The notes under the pieces are model-generated. The model had not been told where the DNA came from and made no database searches. It worked only from the letters and a program-made list of their open reading frames with translations. Below are positions 47,607-61,375 of a stretch of DNA of 64,000 nucleotides, one piece after another (within the stretch, counting starts at the first letter, position 1; every line of letters starts with the position of its first letter). Position numbers and translations under genes: made by a program. Origin of the DNA: Heterobilharzia americana (Eukaryota; Platyhelminthes; Trematoda; Strigeidida; Schistosomatidae); the NCBI GenBank assembly GCA_944470555.2, contig OX104127.1, forward strand, positions 42,211,934 to 42,275,933, given 5' to 3'.

Positions 47607-49539
47607 GCCATTGCTGTCGGTAGACACTATCTTGAATATTTTTACTACTAATTCACTCTTATTGATGGATGGAAGATATTCTAGTAAAATGCAATTAGTT
47701 TCTTGCCCTCTGTAATCCCTATCATTCTCCGTTGATTCTATCTAACATTCAGACAGTTGTTACTTAAAACCAGAATCATTTGAAACTAGAAACGGCTCAC
47801 TAGTATGCCTGGCCTTCTACTGCCATCCAGAAGACGCTTAAGGCTTCTCACAATCATTCGAGCGTTGAGTGGTTGAAAATGACTTCCGGGATTGGAATGT
47901 TATCAATGCCATAGAGGATTATTTGTCTCCACAGTTGGTTTGGTTGAACCCGTAAGTAAAAGCTTCAAATTAGAACACTGAGTTTCTTGTTTATGTATCT
48001 TCTACTGACAGAATGCATTCATGGTACATAGTAGAGGGAAGAATTGGGACGTAATGGCTTTGAAATTATAGGTAGCTGTTAACTAATGAGTGATTGTGTT
48101 GTAAAGTGGTATATATTCTACCTAAACTTTGAGTATTTCTAAGTAAGACTGTTACGAATCTGCACAGTGTTGTGACTCATGCATTTTATTCCTCAAATCT
48201 CAGTTTTTAAATATACTGAGAACTGTTGAAATAATGATTGACCAAAGTTAAAGTAATGCACTGTTAGGAAATATCCTTTGGCCGAAACGCTCAACAAGTA
48301 GTGATTGAACTTTTGATTTTATTTGCAACTATGACTACATAGTGTATACTGGTGACTTTATAGGTACCTTTTTCATTCTGAAAATTGCCAATGTTTTTTA
48401 ATATCTACCTATGCGTCAATTTATTCTATAAGTTAAGCTGCTTTGCCATATTTTATGTCTTTTGATTGCAAATTTTTCATTTCTTAGCAACATTTGCAAT
48501 GTGCTAGAGTATAGTTGCACCACAGTCATAGTAGGTTCCCACCATCCTCACACATGTAAACATTTCGCTTACAATTCAATTTGATCTAATATGGAATACA
48601 TTCATAAAATTATACGTCAAAATTGACATTATCTGTACAAATACTGTGAATAATATACCAAGCATGTTCTCTCTTCAAACTTTAAATTGCTAGAAAAGTA
48701 TATGCCTCCAAGAAATCTGTTGGTGTTCTACGCCTAATGACGCTACAAGCTGTTACATTCTAAGTATACTAACGCTACTTGTCATTATGTCTCATTTGAC
48801 TGCAGAAACTTTTTATTAGAACCAGGATTAAAAGTGTACCCTAAACTGATATTTAGTATTCACCGTAGGAAAAATTTTGAAAAATGGATAGTAAGAAGTT
48901 AGAAAGTTTTTGGAAAGACTACTACTTAAAAATAAATTTATATTTGATGATATATGCTGCAAAAGCTTATGATAATACTGATCATGTGAGATTATTTTTC
49001 TTAGTAACCTTTCCACTATGCTTCTTCTGGGTTCATAGGTGAACAGTATTTCACTGGAAGTAATTCTAACTTTATTAACCTATACACGTAATACAACTGT
49101 CCACAAATATAATATATTCTTTCTGTCCAACCAAAAACTGGTTTTCAGACACTCTTCTTAGGAAAATGCTTAAGTTTATTGATCATATCCCTAAAATTTC
49201 ATATTGTTTTCTCTACTGAGAAATGTTTTGTTAAAATGAATCAGTGGTTAATAATTTCGCTGTCGTGCAAACACGCACACTAATTTTAAAATGTTTTTAA
49301 GTGTATTCTAAATTAAAAACAACTTTATGTTTTCACTAAAAGGGTTGGGTCTTGATAATTAATTTTTCAGCAGTCCAACTATTATCAAACATATACCATC
49401 ATATTATTGTCAGGAATTCTTTAGAATAAATATATCCAGTATTAAACTAGTAAGACAGTAATGCTGTACTTATCCAACCCTTTTTAAATAAAATCCTTTT
49501 TTGATAGAAGTTTTGATGACAAGTACTAGTTAGTTAGTT
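47607..49539. other. No gene recognised over 1.9 kb
   Basis: AT-rich, stops in all frames, no repeat found in the window. Confidence 0.45.
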
Positions 49540-49870
49540 AGCTTGAAGGCTTTACATAAATTGAATCACTGGAACACTGCTTGTATGGATAAGAGAGTTT
49601 CTTATTGGTAAGAGACAAAGAGAAAGAATCAATTCTCAACTCTCCTCTTGGATTCGGTACAGAGTGTCATGACACAGTCCTCTGTCCCTTGCTATTTCTT
49701 CTACACATAAATGAACTGCCAAACACCATGAAATCCCCTGTATTTCTCTAAGTTGATGTAAAAATCTGGTGGGGAATTAAGAATGATGAGGATATACGTG
49801 CACTTCAGACAGACTTAAACAGCTTGTTTAGATCAGCGAAGTGGCTTATACTTGTCAACGTAGTTTAATG
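49540..49870 (+). pseudogene. CR1-type RT fragment
   Basis: Corrected across frames, translation matches the RT palm: QGSVLGPLLFLLHINELPNT-like order is visible as separate pieces at 49660-49730, followed by SPVFLxVDVKIWWGIKNDED near 49735-49790 and LQTDLNSLFRSAKWLILVN to 49860. The FADDV box is altered to a damaged VDV form. This is typical of schistosome CR1-like elements (SR1/Perere group). Both ends are missing. Confidence 0.7.
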
Positions 49871-50523
49871 TGTAAGTTTACACGGTTAATATAGTATTAA
49901 ATCTAGTTGTAGTTACGCCTTTTGATTCTTACTGTGTGCATAAAACACTATGATAACAATATGCTTCATGACTCTAGAGAATGAAAGTTACGATTTAGAA
50001 CAGAATCATTAAGAATCTTCAATCCAGCATAGTATTAGAATATCCATCTTATGAATCAGTCACATATATCTTGAAAAAGTGAACAACAAAAAACTGAAAA
50101 GTTAAGGTAAAAACAAACGCCTTATTCGCCTGAGGGTAAAGCTAATACATGTCAGTTTCAAAGACTATATCTTAAAGGATTCAGGTACATTCATTCATCA
50201 AGTAAGTCTTCAACAGGATAGATTATCGAAAGAGGATTTGATTGGCAGTTATTATCAAACAAATTAGGTGAGGGATTGGTTGGACAATATTGTTTCCTCC
50301 ACAAAGATGTTTGGTGCTCAAAGCAATATAATGTAAGCTGAAAACAACTGACTGATGGAGAAGTGTGAATTGCTCAATAATTATTTTACCGTAATAATAT
50401 GTGAATCTTTTAGTAACTTGGGGTTGAGTACCCTACAAGTTATAGATAATATTCCTTCCTTTCATTCCTTAATTGAGGGGGATAAAAGTAGTGCTTTAAT
50501 TTGCAGTAAAACAGACCTAGATC
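49871..50523. other. No gene recognised
   Basis: AT-rich spacer before RTE copy I. Confidence 0.5.
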
Positions 50524-51605
50524 ATCAATCACCATTAACGGGAGAAATCCGAAGGTAGTTGTCACTGTCACCTACCTACCTAACTACCTACCTAACCACC
50601 TACCTACATACACACCTACCTACCTACCTACACACCTACACACCCACACAACTACACAAATACACACCTACACACTCACACACCAACCTACCTTCCTACC
50701 TAGGCATCATCGCATCGTTCCAATTACAGGTGGTGGCACACGCACAGATGAGGAAATCAAAGCCAGCATCAGAAAAACACGAGGACAGGTCTTCATTCAA
50801 TATAAATCAGTGTGGATATCTACTGCAATGCACTGAACACTACACTACACTGCACTACACTGAACTGCACTGCACTGTACTGCACTTCACAAACACTACA
50901 ATGAACTCAGCATAAAGCGTGAACAACATACGGATTTCCAACACCAACTCGGTCTACTAGGTCTGTGCTTCCATGTGATGCTTGAGAGACTTGGTGCATC
51001 ACGAAATGCATTTACAACCACACACCCACACACATCAACAGCTACCATCTACACTCCCTCAATACTGAAGATGGAGATCAGATGGCCAGGATAATGGGAA
51101 TAAGCAAGAAGACAAAGCACACGGAACTCTGACTGGCCCCACAACCAAACAACCAACCAGTCAACCAGTCGAATAACCAACCAACCAGTCATCCAACCGA
51201 CCAACCAACCAACCAGGAACCCATCACCTCACAAATATGCAGTAGAAGAGATTGGAGGGAGATGAGTTGGATTGGACTGAACTGGACTGGAGTGGACTGG
51301 ACTGGACTAATGTGGAGTGGACTGGACTGGACTGTACATACACTGAGTTGACCACCTGGTGACATCACGTGACAGGTCAGATCAGGCTGTTGAGTGGAAG
51401 GAAACCAAATGGGAAACGACTAGTTGTGCAACGGAGGTGAGGGTGACATGGATGACATGGTGAGATGGATGGTGTGAGGGAGAAATGAAAGCTTGTTGGT
51501 AGTGGTGGAATCAGGTTCAGAAGAGTGTGGAGAGGAGAGTGAAGTGGTGACGTGCTACTGAATTTCTATGTTCCACTAGAGACCTGAAGGACAAGTATTT
51601 TTAAT
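50524..51605 (+). mobile_element. RTE-type retrotransposon, copy I (5' truncated)
   Basis: Begins at the ITINGRN-like post-RT segment (CATTAACGGGAGAAATCC at about 50531) and ends with ATGTTCCACTAGAGACCTGA and a short T/A-rich tail. It holds the largest CCTA/CACA tract of the subfamily at 50559-50705. The C-terminal region is otherwise very close to copies E, G and H. Confidence 0.85.
50559..50705. repeat. (CCTA)n/(CCTACACA)n tract in RTE copy I
   Basis: About 145 bp of CCTA and CACA units placed exactly where other copies read CACCTAyCTAGGCA, the codons for TYLG. The long frame here (PTYLHTYLPTY) is composed of this repeat. Confidence 0.9.
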
Positions 51606-51924
51606 AATATAATAGCAGTGATAACCATATGATGTTGATTATCATCCTGAAAATTCCATAACTCAGCTATACCTGAAGATTCAGTAAAGATTCGAATGCT
51701 TTTGCTTGATTTTGCAATATGTTGAGTATTCGAAAAGTGTTTACTTTATTACATTTAAGTTATATAAGGTTTCCCTATCTTTTTTGCTTGAAATAAACTT
51801 TTTGTTCATATTTATTTATGCTCGTTATTTTTCCTTGATTGTTACACTGCACTTAGTTGAGCTTACTGAAGGGATTCCTCAGTAGAACTTTATATTTTAT
51901 TTTGATGCTGTTTCTCAGTGATGG
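51606..51924. other. No gene recognised
   Basis: AT-rich spacer. Confidence 0.5.
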
Positions 51925-52080
51925 CTAGCAGCGAAATCTGGGATGTCCGTTTTTTTCTATTTAGAACTCATCGGCTGAACCACTGGTATCCCAGCGAGTG
52001 ATGGTAATGCCAGTATGTCTCAAACCCAGAACTCACCGCTTCATACACAACAGCCCCACATAATGGGCTATCAAATCACA
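51925..52080 (-). mobile_element. SM-alpha-type remnant with decayed hammerhead
   Basis: The minus strand keeps the order promoter remnant, spacer, hammerhead. The core reads CCGAUGAG (U4 changed to C), stem II is UUC/GAA, and the cleavage side reads ACAUCCC. Predicted inactive. Confidence 0.65.
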
Positions 52081-52246
52081 TGAATCACCTTTTATGCAAC
52101 TAGCACTTATTGATACTTGTGATCTTTTGTTGCCTATGCTGAATAGAATCTATATGACTCTCTTGTAATATAGTCTGTTGGAATGGATGCCCCGCTAGTG
52201 ATTCACAACAGTATGTTGGTACTGTATTGCCTAGATATATTTTATG

Positions 52247-53226
52247 TATTATTATTATTATTATTATTAGTCCCTTGGGTTCCTAGTGGAACATAGGGAT
52301 TCAGTAGCACGTCTCCAGCGCACTCTCTTCTTTGAGATCTTTTGAACCTGGTTCTACCACTGCACACAAGCTCTCATTTCCTCCTCGCACGATCTCCTCC
52401 ATGTCACCCTCACCTCGAACGCCCAACTCGTCGCTTCTCATGAGGATTCCACTCGAGTGCCAGGCCTGACGCGTGATGTTCCCAGTCGGCCTTCTCAGTC
52501 CATGCCCAATCCATCTTCACTTCCTCCTGCATATTTGTCGGGTGACAGGTTCTTGGTTGGTTCGTTCCCAGAGCTCCTTGTTTCTTATTCTTTCTGGCAA
52601 TCCATCTGATCTTCAGTAAGGAGCCAGTGTAGGCAGTTGTTGATGAATGTCTGTAGTTTGTTGGAAATCCCTTTCGTAACGCACCAAGTCTCTCAACCAT
52701 ACAGAAGCACTCACATGACTGGCATTGCTGTTGAAAATCCGGATGTTGTTCACGCTTAATGCTGAGTGGAGTGCAGAAGATCTCCACACCGGTTTCAGGA
52801 TAATGAACACTGTCTTGCTTTTCCGATTCTGACTTTGACATCCTCATCTGTGTGCCGCCACCTGTAATTGAAACAGTGCTTCCTAGATGGGTGAAGGAGG
52901 TTACTTCGTTTAAGTTTCTCCCGTTGATGGTGACTGGAGTTTGTTGTTGGTGGTGGTGCTGTATCTTCATCACCTCTGTCTTCTCTATATTCACTTGAAG
53001 TCCCGTCTTCGCTGCCCTACCTCTTCTGCCAACTTGTTTGTTTTCGCCTGTAGATCTTCAAGTTTATGTGACATCAGGCACAAGGCATCGGGGAAATCCA
53101 AGTCTTCTAGGTTCTTTTCCGCAGTCCAGCCAGCGTATCCCCCTCTTCTCACAGCTCCCCACTGTTTGCTGCATGATCCGGTTGACCACTATCAGGAATA
53201 TCATGGGGGATAGTAGGCAACCTTGA
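52247..53226 (-). mobile_element. RTE-type retrotransposon, copy J (5' truncated)
   Basis: Minus strand, ending in a clean (AAT)n tail at 52247-52268. It keeps a 194-codon open frame (52410-52994) running from MNIEKTEVMKIQHHH through GRNLNEVTSFTHLGSTVSIT to the C-terminal KMDWAWTEKADWEHHASG, the longest intact RTE frame here, although its last part is frame-shifted relative to WIGHTLRR. It has no microsatellite growth. It starts at the RT segment MIFLIVVxRIMQQTV near 53220. Confidence 0.9.
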
Positions 53227-54242
53227 TATTTTATGTACAATGGACAAAATACTTAGAGCCTCAAAACTTCAAGAATTTCTAACTTATTTTGTTTTACGTC
53301 ATTCGGCGTGAATATATCTGCTTCTGTATCATTAATATCGATTAAACGTGCAAAATGAACAGCTAAGAACCTGATATAAAAAGTTTATCAGCTCATGTTA
53401 CTCCATTTTGCAACAGTAAACAATAAGAAAATCACCAAATTAAAGTGAGTACTACTAAAATAGTAAAGTCAAATGAGAGGTAGAGTTAACAGAACTTCAA
53501 AGGTGGTAATAATACAAAAATATTCTTTAGTACGCTTAATTTAGAGCTATAGTATTAAATGTTTTTAACTTCAAGGTTCTAACACTTGTTGGTTATGGAC
53601 TGAATAAAAACCATCACCTTACTTTTAACTGCTACAGCTTCTAGCCATGCAGCCAGGTATGCTAATCTGAATAATAAACCTAACTCCTCAAAAATGGTTT
53701 CGCCCAAACCATGGATATCTTAAGAAGACAAGTGCGAAACAAGACCACTGCATCTTAAGGAAGACTTCATTAATAGCTAGTCTATAATGTCTTGTACAAC
53801 TACAAAATGATCTATATGGTGTATGTATCCAACTTCACCACTTCTTTGGCATTGATTAGATTCTAGAATTAAGCAGTATTATTGTATTCTTATATGATCA
53901 ATATGTTGGATACACTTAGAGTTATTCTTAAGCTATTCAAAAGATCAAGTATTTTGCTATGGTCTTAACTTTAAATAATTCAAAATCCTACCTCAGATAA
54001 AAACAACTCGCGGTTCAATAAGTAACCAAATAATCAAACAAAAGTCTTTTGGCTTTTAAAGACAGATTAGATGAAGTATACTTCTAAAGAGATGAGATTT
54101 ATTCACATAGAATATTACATAGTTCATCATATGTTGATTCATCAAAATGAAGTTAGTAATATGAACAGAATAACTCTTAAATTAAACAGACATGAATCTA
54201 TTGCAGGTTTAGTGTATATTAGCAGTACTCTGTTCTAACAGA
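53227..54242. other. No gene recognised
   Basis: About 1 kb of AT-rich spacer. Confidence 0.5.
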
Positions 54243-56510
54243 AATGGTGATAGACCACAGTTCAAGTTCAACACACAGAACAGAACAGAAACTGAAGGAC
54301 GAAACTACAACGGACATCTTCACGGCAGTCGGCCATCAAGACAAAATGGGAGATGTCGAGGAACATCCCTGAAGAAAACTCTGTGGAAGAACTCTGGAAG
54401 TCTTTGAAAGAGATGTGGAAAGAAACCTGCACAGCAGTATTAGGAAGGAAGAAGAAAGAAGATAAAGAATGGATCTCAATGGATACATGGAAGCTGATAG
54501 AGCAAGGAGAGGAGGATGGTGAAGCAGAAGATAAACCAGTGCAAGGGTGCTCAACGACAAGAGGAACTGAGCACAATGTATAAAACACCGAACAAAGAAG
54601 TGAAGAAGAGTGCACGGAAAGACAAAAGACGCTTCTACGACACACAGGAAAGTGAAACAGAACATGCTGCAGGTAGGAGAGACCTGAGAACATTCTATCA
54701 AATAACCAGGTTGCTATCTGGGAGGAGATCAACGTAGATGGAACCAATAAAAGATGATGATGGATTTTTAATTGCAAAAGAAGAGAAACAAAGCAAAAAA
54801 CAATGGGTTGGCCAACCACTTCAAAAACCTCATGAATAGACCACCACCAACTACAACTCATTAGGAAATATCAACTGCAGACACGCAACTATAAGTGAAT
54901 ACAAATCCTCATACAAAACTCGAAGTCGTGAAAGGTACCTGCCTATCGATTGGAAAAAAAGCTGGCTACGTTGTCGAACTCCCGAAGAAGGGTGACCTCA
55001 GTGTTTGCAAGAACTGCTGCGAAATCACTCTCCTGTCCACCCAAGGCAAGAGAGAATAAAGGATACGCTGGATTCAGAACTACAACCCGAACAGACTGGC
55101 TGGATTCACGAAGTACAAATCATGTGCGCATCAGATTGCAATACTACACTACGCATCATCATAGAACAGAACATAGAATGACACTCAACACTCGATCTTA
55201 CCTCAACTTCATCGACTTCGAAAAAGCCTTCGACAACGTCGACCAACAAGTAATTTAGCAGGTGCTGCTTCAACACTACACAATATCATAAACCTACATC
55301 AATCTCATTCAACAACCATGTGAGAATGCCACATGCTGGGGAATTCACAATGGAAAGCTCAGTGATGCCCTCGAAGTGAAGTGAAGTGGAGTGAAGACAG
55401 GAGACAGGAGTGAAACAGGGTTGCCTACTATCAACCATGATATTCCTGTTTGTGGTCAACTGCACTGGATCATGCAACAAACAGTGGGGAGCTGTGAGAA
55501 GAAGGGGATACGCTGGACCGGGGAAAACAATCTAGATGATTTTGACTTCGCCGATGATGATTCATGTCTAATGTCCTTTAGCACAAACTCGAAGATCTAC
55601 AGGCAAAAACTAACAAGTTGAGAGAAGAGGGAATGCAGGGCAGTGAAGACGGGACACTATTCGAGTGAATGTGGAGAGGACAGAGGTGATGATGATAACC
55701 AACAAATGCAAACACCACCACCACCAACAACAACAATAACAAACTCCAATCACCATCAATGTGAGGAACTGAAGGGATGTAACTTCCTTCACCTATCTAG
55801 GCAGCATATCATAGTTTCAACTACAGGTGGCGTCACAGACACAGATGAGGATGTCAAAGCAGTCAGGATTGGAAAGACACCAAGATAGACATTCATTAAT
55901 CTGAAATAATCAGAGTGGAGATGTATTGCACTCCACTCAGCATAAAACGTGAACAACATCCGGATTTTCAACACCAACGTGAAATTAGAGCTTCTATATA
56001 TATGGCTCAGAGATTTGGTGCGTCATGAAAGGCATTTCGAACAAACTACAGATATCCATCAGTAATTGCTTACACTTGCTCGTTACTGACACTGAAGCTC
56101 AGATGACCAGAATAATGAGAATAAGCAACAAGGAACTGTGACTGGCTGGCTGGCTGGCTGGCTGACTGACTGACTGACAGCAACCAACCAAGCAAGAACA
56201 TATGGTTCAACAAATGTGCAGCAGAAGGAAGTTGAGATGTATTTGGACGTTGGGCATACACTGAGAAGTCGGAATGTGGACATCACGCACCAGGCCATGC
56301 GCTCGAGTGGAATCCATATGGGAAGTGTCGAGTTGTGCGTGTGAGGTGAGTATGACATGGCGGAGATGGTGTGGGGAATAAATGAGAGCTTGTGGGCTGT
56401 CGTGGCGCCAGGTTCAAAAGTTTGCAAAGAACAGAGTGCTATGGAGACGTACTACTGAAGCCGTATGTTCCATTGGGAACCCAAAGGACAAATAATAATA
56501 TTAATGTGCT
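54243..56510 (+). mobile_element. RTE-type retrotransposon, copy K (5' truncated, internal deletion)
   Basis: Begins in the connecting region (matches 32105 of copy F): LGRKKKEDKEWISMDTWKLI (54440-54500), then KKSARKDKRRFYDTQESETE. Between TKLEVV and KVPAYRL near 54925 about 130 bp are lost compared with copy F. The RT follows with FIDFEKAFDNVDQQVI (55205-55255) and FDFADDDSCLMS (55540-55575), where the catalytic FADD is intact. It ends with GCCGTATGTTCCATTGGGAA and an AATAATA tail. A CTGG/CTGA tract lies at 56139-56180. Nearly identical to copy L after 55000. Confidence 0.9.
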
Positions 56511-56557
56511 GACATAAAAATAACTACATGTTATTCGAAGAATGTACTGCAATAAGT

Positions 56558-56560
<3 letters not shown>

Positions 56561-56615
<55 letters not shown>
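56561..56615. repeat. (AT)n dinucleotide tract
   Basis: 55 bp of uninterrupted AT. Confidence 0.95.
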
Positions 56616-56616
<1 letters not shown>

Positions 56617-58291
56617 CTCACTAATTACTTATTTGTGAGGTAGGCACTTTAACCTGTTGTACGCAGTGAATTCAAGCTCTAAATTTATTCAATAAATTAT
56701 TATTGGCTGTTTGCTGATTAAAGAAATTCAGAGAATATATCTATTCATTAAAAAGGCTTCCCAAGTTACAGATAAAACATTGAATACTATAAGGTTAACT
56801 ATATAGTCCTAATCCACTATTTTATTTCATTATGAATACAAATTTTAGATAGTTATCAGCACCGTCATCAACATAATAGTGACATCACTTTTTTGACAAA
56901 AAAATGGATAAAGACCTGGAAACAAACCACGTAAACATTTATATCCTATGAAATATACACTGAGTATTACTTGAAATGCTTTAAATCATTCTCTTACCGG
57001 ATTCAGACATCTTTTCTTCAAAGCAGGAGTACAGCCACTAACCGATATATCATCAACCTCATGAACCTAAAAAATTTAAGAAAATTACAAAACACTGATT
57101 ACTTTCTTGATACTACAGAAACTCCTAATCACTTGACAAATAACTATGTAAACTTCACACGTTATACTCAAGAAAATGTATGAATATTTACGATCCATAT
57201 GATCACTTTAAATACAGTGTTTCGAAGTTCATATCTCTTCATCCCTTGTACATCACTAGTGAAATAGGCAAAGAAGTGTTACGCTTCATTATTTTTTTAT
57301 TTATTGATGCTAAAGTTTCATTCAATGAGTAAGTATTTCTTTCAAATGCTTAAATATGATGTCTCAATACAAACGAGAAAACGTATGTAGTAGTACACTT
57401 TCATACTTTCAGTTGAAGTGGTTTGCTGCGAACTAAATAAATCTCATAATCTGTAGACTTTATGTTCAAATTCAATTTTAAATTTTGTCAAATAGAACAA
57501 TGAACCCATAGTTATAACTCATAATAAACTGATGTAAAAAATTGAATCTCATCTTTAGATACCTAAGTGAAGTCAGTTGTAGCTCTTTGTGTAGTGTTAA
57601 CTCACATAAACACTTCCTTTAAATACTAAACAAGTGCAAAGTGATATTTTTTAGAGACGGAAGTTTGCAGTTAATTTCTTCTGTTTAGCCTACTGATCAA
57701 AGACGTGGCTTGCCAGTGATAATATTTCATATTAACTATTTAAAATTTGTGATAGAATAGGTTTACTTGCAGCGATAAAAACCAATCAAATGAATATATG
57801 CCTTATATTTTCCTAGTTCATAAGTTCATAAGCGTATTATCACGGGATTTTTAATCGAAGCCTCTCATAATTTCCTAAGTCACTAAGTAACAGAATGTAT
57901 ACAAGTTAAAATATCTCTTCTGTGCTCAAAACTATCTGAAATGTTAATGTAACTCAAGTGTGCAAATAAATTATTGTCTAACGGACTAGAAGACTCCATA
58001 TTTATTGAGTAAACATGTCGGAAAATCATTCAAAGAATACTTGATTAATTAAAAAGTATATGGCCGTCACAGATCATGCATTCTAATTTCAGTTTCAATT
58101 AGACTGTTGATAAGCACAAAAATTGCAAAAGTCTTTACGGATTGAAAAATAGTTTTCCAGAAATTCCTCAACACTATATCATAATCACCTTGAATTTCAT
58201 AGTAGAATATAAGCTTGCAAACAAACATTAAGTTGAAATTTTCATTCAGGTTAAGAGTATATCAACTGGTTTTAATTTATGATATTAATGT
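56616..58291. other. No gene recognised over 1.7 kb
   Basis: AT-rich. A 70-codon frame at 56971-57183 has no domain that I recognise. Confidence 0.45.
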
Positions 58292-60175
58292 AACCTTTCA
58301 GGAAACGATAGACTGAAAACTTCAAAAAGCTCTTGAATGGACAATCACCACCAACTACAACTCGTACAAAAATATCACCTGCAGACACACAACTACAAGT
58401 GAACATAAATCCTCCAACAAAACTCGAAGTCCTGAACGCCATAAACCTAATGAAGTGTGGGGAAGCAGCAGGACAAAATGGAATTCCACCAGAAGCACTG
58501 AGAACAGACACAGACACAACAGCCGACATGCTGACACCACTATTGCAGAAAATCTGTAAGGAAGGAAAGGTACCAACTTATTGATTGGAAGAAGGGCTGG
58601 CTACCTTGTCGAACTCCCGAAAACGGGTGACCTCAGTGTTTGCAAGAACTGCTGCGGAATCACTCTCCTGTCCACCCAAAGCAAGCAAAATATTATGCCG
58701 CATCATCCTGAAGAGACTAAAGGATACTCTGGATTCAGAACTACAACCCGAACAGGCTGGATGGATGGATTCACGAAGTACAAATCATGTGCACATCAAA
58801 TTACAATACTACACTACGCATCGTGATAGAACAGAACATAGAATGACACTCAACACTCGATCTTACCTCAACTTCATCGACATCGAAAAGGCCTTCCACA
58901 ACGTCGACCAACAAGTAATTTGCAGGCAACTGCTTCAACACTACGGAATACCACAAACCTGCATCAATCTCATTCAACAACCATGTGAGGATGCCACATG
59001 CTGAGGAATTCACAATGGGAAGCTCAGTGATGCCCTCGAAGTGAAGTGAAGTGGAGTGAAGACAGGAGACAGGAGTGAAACAGGGTTGCCTACTATCAAC
59101 CATGATATTCCTGTTTGTGGTCAACTGCACTGGATCATGCAACAAACAGTGGGGAGCTGTGAGAAGAAGGGGATACGCTGGACCGGGGAAAACAATCTAG
59201 ATGATTTTGACTTCGCCGATGATGATTCATGTCTAATGTCCTTTAGCACAAACTCGAAGATCTACAGGCAAAAACTAACAAGTTGAGAGAAGAGGGAATG
59301 CAGGGCAGTGAAGACGGGACACTATTCGAGTGAATGTGGAGAGGACAGAGGTGATGATGATAACCAACAAATGCAAACACCACCACCACCAACAACAACA
59401 ATAACAAACTCCAATCACCATCAATGTGAGGAACTGAAGGGATGTAACTTCCTTCACCTATCTAGGCAGCATATCATAGTTCCCACTACAGGTGGCGGCA
59501 CAGGCACAGATGAGGATGTCAAAGCAGTCAGGATTGGAAAGACATCAAGATAGGCGTTCATTAATCTGAAATAATCAGCGTGGAGGTGTATTACACTCCA
59601 CTCAACATAAAGCGTGAACAACATCCGGATTTTCAACACCAATGTGAAATTAGAGCTTCTATATATATGGCTGAGAGACTTGGCGCGTCATGAAAGTCAT
59701 TTCCAACAAACTACAGATATCCATCAGCAATTGCCTACACTTGCTCGTTACTGACACTGAAGCTCAGATGACCAGAATGATCAGGATAAGGAACAAGGAA
59801 CTGTGACTGGCTGGCTGACTGACTGACTGACTAACTGACTGACTGACTGACTGACTGACTGACTGACTGACTGACTGACTGACAGCGAATCAACGAAGCA
59901 AGAACATATGGTTCAACAAATGTGCAGCAGAAGAAAGTTGAGATGTATTTGGACTTTGGGCATACACTGAGAAGTCGGAATGTGGACATAACGCACTAGG
60001 GCATGCCCTCGAGTGGAATCCATATGGGAAGTGTCGAGTTGTGCGTGTGAGGTGAGTTTGACGTGGAGGAGATGGTGTGGGGGAATAAATGGGAGCTTGT
60101 GGGCTGTCGTGGCGCCAGGTTCAAAGGTTTAAATATAACAGATCGCGCTGAATACCTGCTGCTGAAGCCACTGAA
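58292..60175 (+). mobile_element. RTE-type retrotransposon, copy L (both ends incomplete)
   Basis: Starts just before the RT (matches 32680 of copy F) with TKLEVLNAINLMKCGEAAGQ (58405-58470), then a 139-codon frame (58585-59004) covering SVFARTAAESLSCPPKASK and YLNFIDIEKAFHNVDQ, then the catalytic FADD at 59211-59222. A long CTGA tract lies at 59805-59884. The last 40 bases diverge, the ATGTTCC 3' end is missing and no AAT tail is seen. The FIDxEKAFDNVD motif has D to H in one position. Confidence 0.9.
59805..59884. repeat. (CTGG)2(CTGA)n tract in RTE copy L
   Basis: About 80 bp, at the same place (before RxNQxx) as the CCAA tracts of copies E, G, H and I and the shorter CTGG/CTGA tract of copy K. 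Confidence 0.95.
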
Positions 60176-61375
60176 ACAGAAGATGATATGATGAGTGATG
60201 GCTGAAGGTTATCTCAAATAGTCTCATTGATAATATATATGACCCTTCACTTTTCTATTTGAACTTAATTTGGATTGGGACGAGAGGATTCGACTGGATC
60301 GAAAGTATAATTATGACTATTGCATAGCCACGTAGATCACTTAATTCAAATCATGTTGTGATCCAATTTTTACTTTGTTTTCAAGCATCATCAACTATCA
60401 ATAACATCAGTCTCACAAACCACTGCCATCTCAGATAGTCTCAGTGATAAACAAAAGAATTATAGACACCACATTACAAGATAATGACTAGGTTTTATAA
60501 TTATTAAAACATCTTGTGATCTTATTTTCAAAGTAAAATAGATCCACTTAATTTTAATAAGTGAAAACCAGTGGGCTTTCTTACCTCTACTTCATCATTA
60601 CTTTAAGTAGATTTTTCACTACAATGAATAAATATCCTGAACAATTTACTTAGTTTATCTCTAAACCGATGCGCTAACCTTAAAATCAAACAGGTTTTAG
60701 GGAAATTTACTGATGTTAAGGTGATAAAGAGCTTAATGCGACGTATGATGGCTCTGAGTTCCATTCCTAACAAAGTTTTAAGTGTGCTCTGTTAGGAACT
60801 TCCATTTTAGGATGAAACAACTGTCAAGTCCTCTCATTTAGATATGGTCTCCAAATTCATGTCAGTGCATGATAAACACCACCTTATTATGTGCACCTCA
60901 ACACTTATACTATCGCGTCATCTGTTTCCGACAGAAGTTTTCAAACATAGTTGAATAGAAAAAGGATCTCGTTTAAGACTTTCATATCAGATTTCTAACT
61001 TCCTTTCTCAGTTATAACCTTCGCTAGGTTTATTCATAAAAGAGTATATCTCAGAAACTAAAAAGTTGTTGCATTCCTTAAACATAATGCTTTGGTATTT
61101 TAAGTGGATACGTGGATGTTCAATGATCACTAGTTTTGTCATCAAAGATGTTATCTTGCCATTCCACTGCGCATTAAAAACCTTTTAGGTAGATATTATG
61201 ATTTGCTTAGTTTAGAAAACAGTCTAAGCGTCGCTAATTTAATTCCAAGTAAGTTTATTAGAATTCTGATTGAAATACTCTCACCGCCTTAACAGTTTTA
61301 TATAAAAGCTGCCAGTGTTATTTACTTAGGTTTGTTGAAACGTTAGCTATACACGAATGTAAGCGTCCGTTCTGT
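60176..61375. other. No gene recognised
   Basis: About 1.2 kb of AT-rich sequence without a frame or repeat of note. Confidence 0.5.

Noticed and set aside
51925..51995. Active hammerhead on the minus strand
   Set aside because: U4 of the core is changed to C and the cleavage side is altered.
54268..54861. 197-residue minus-strand frame rich in S, F and L
   Set aside because: Antisense to the connecting region of RTE copy K; the same shadow occurs at 32180-32592 opposite copy F.
56439..56621. Frame of repeated Y-I
   Set aside because: It is the translation of the (AT)n tract.
56971..57183. 70-codon frame as a gene
   Set aside because: No recognisable domain and no context support.
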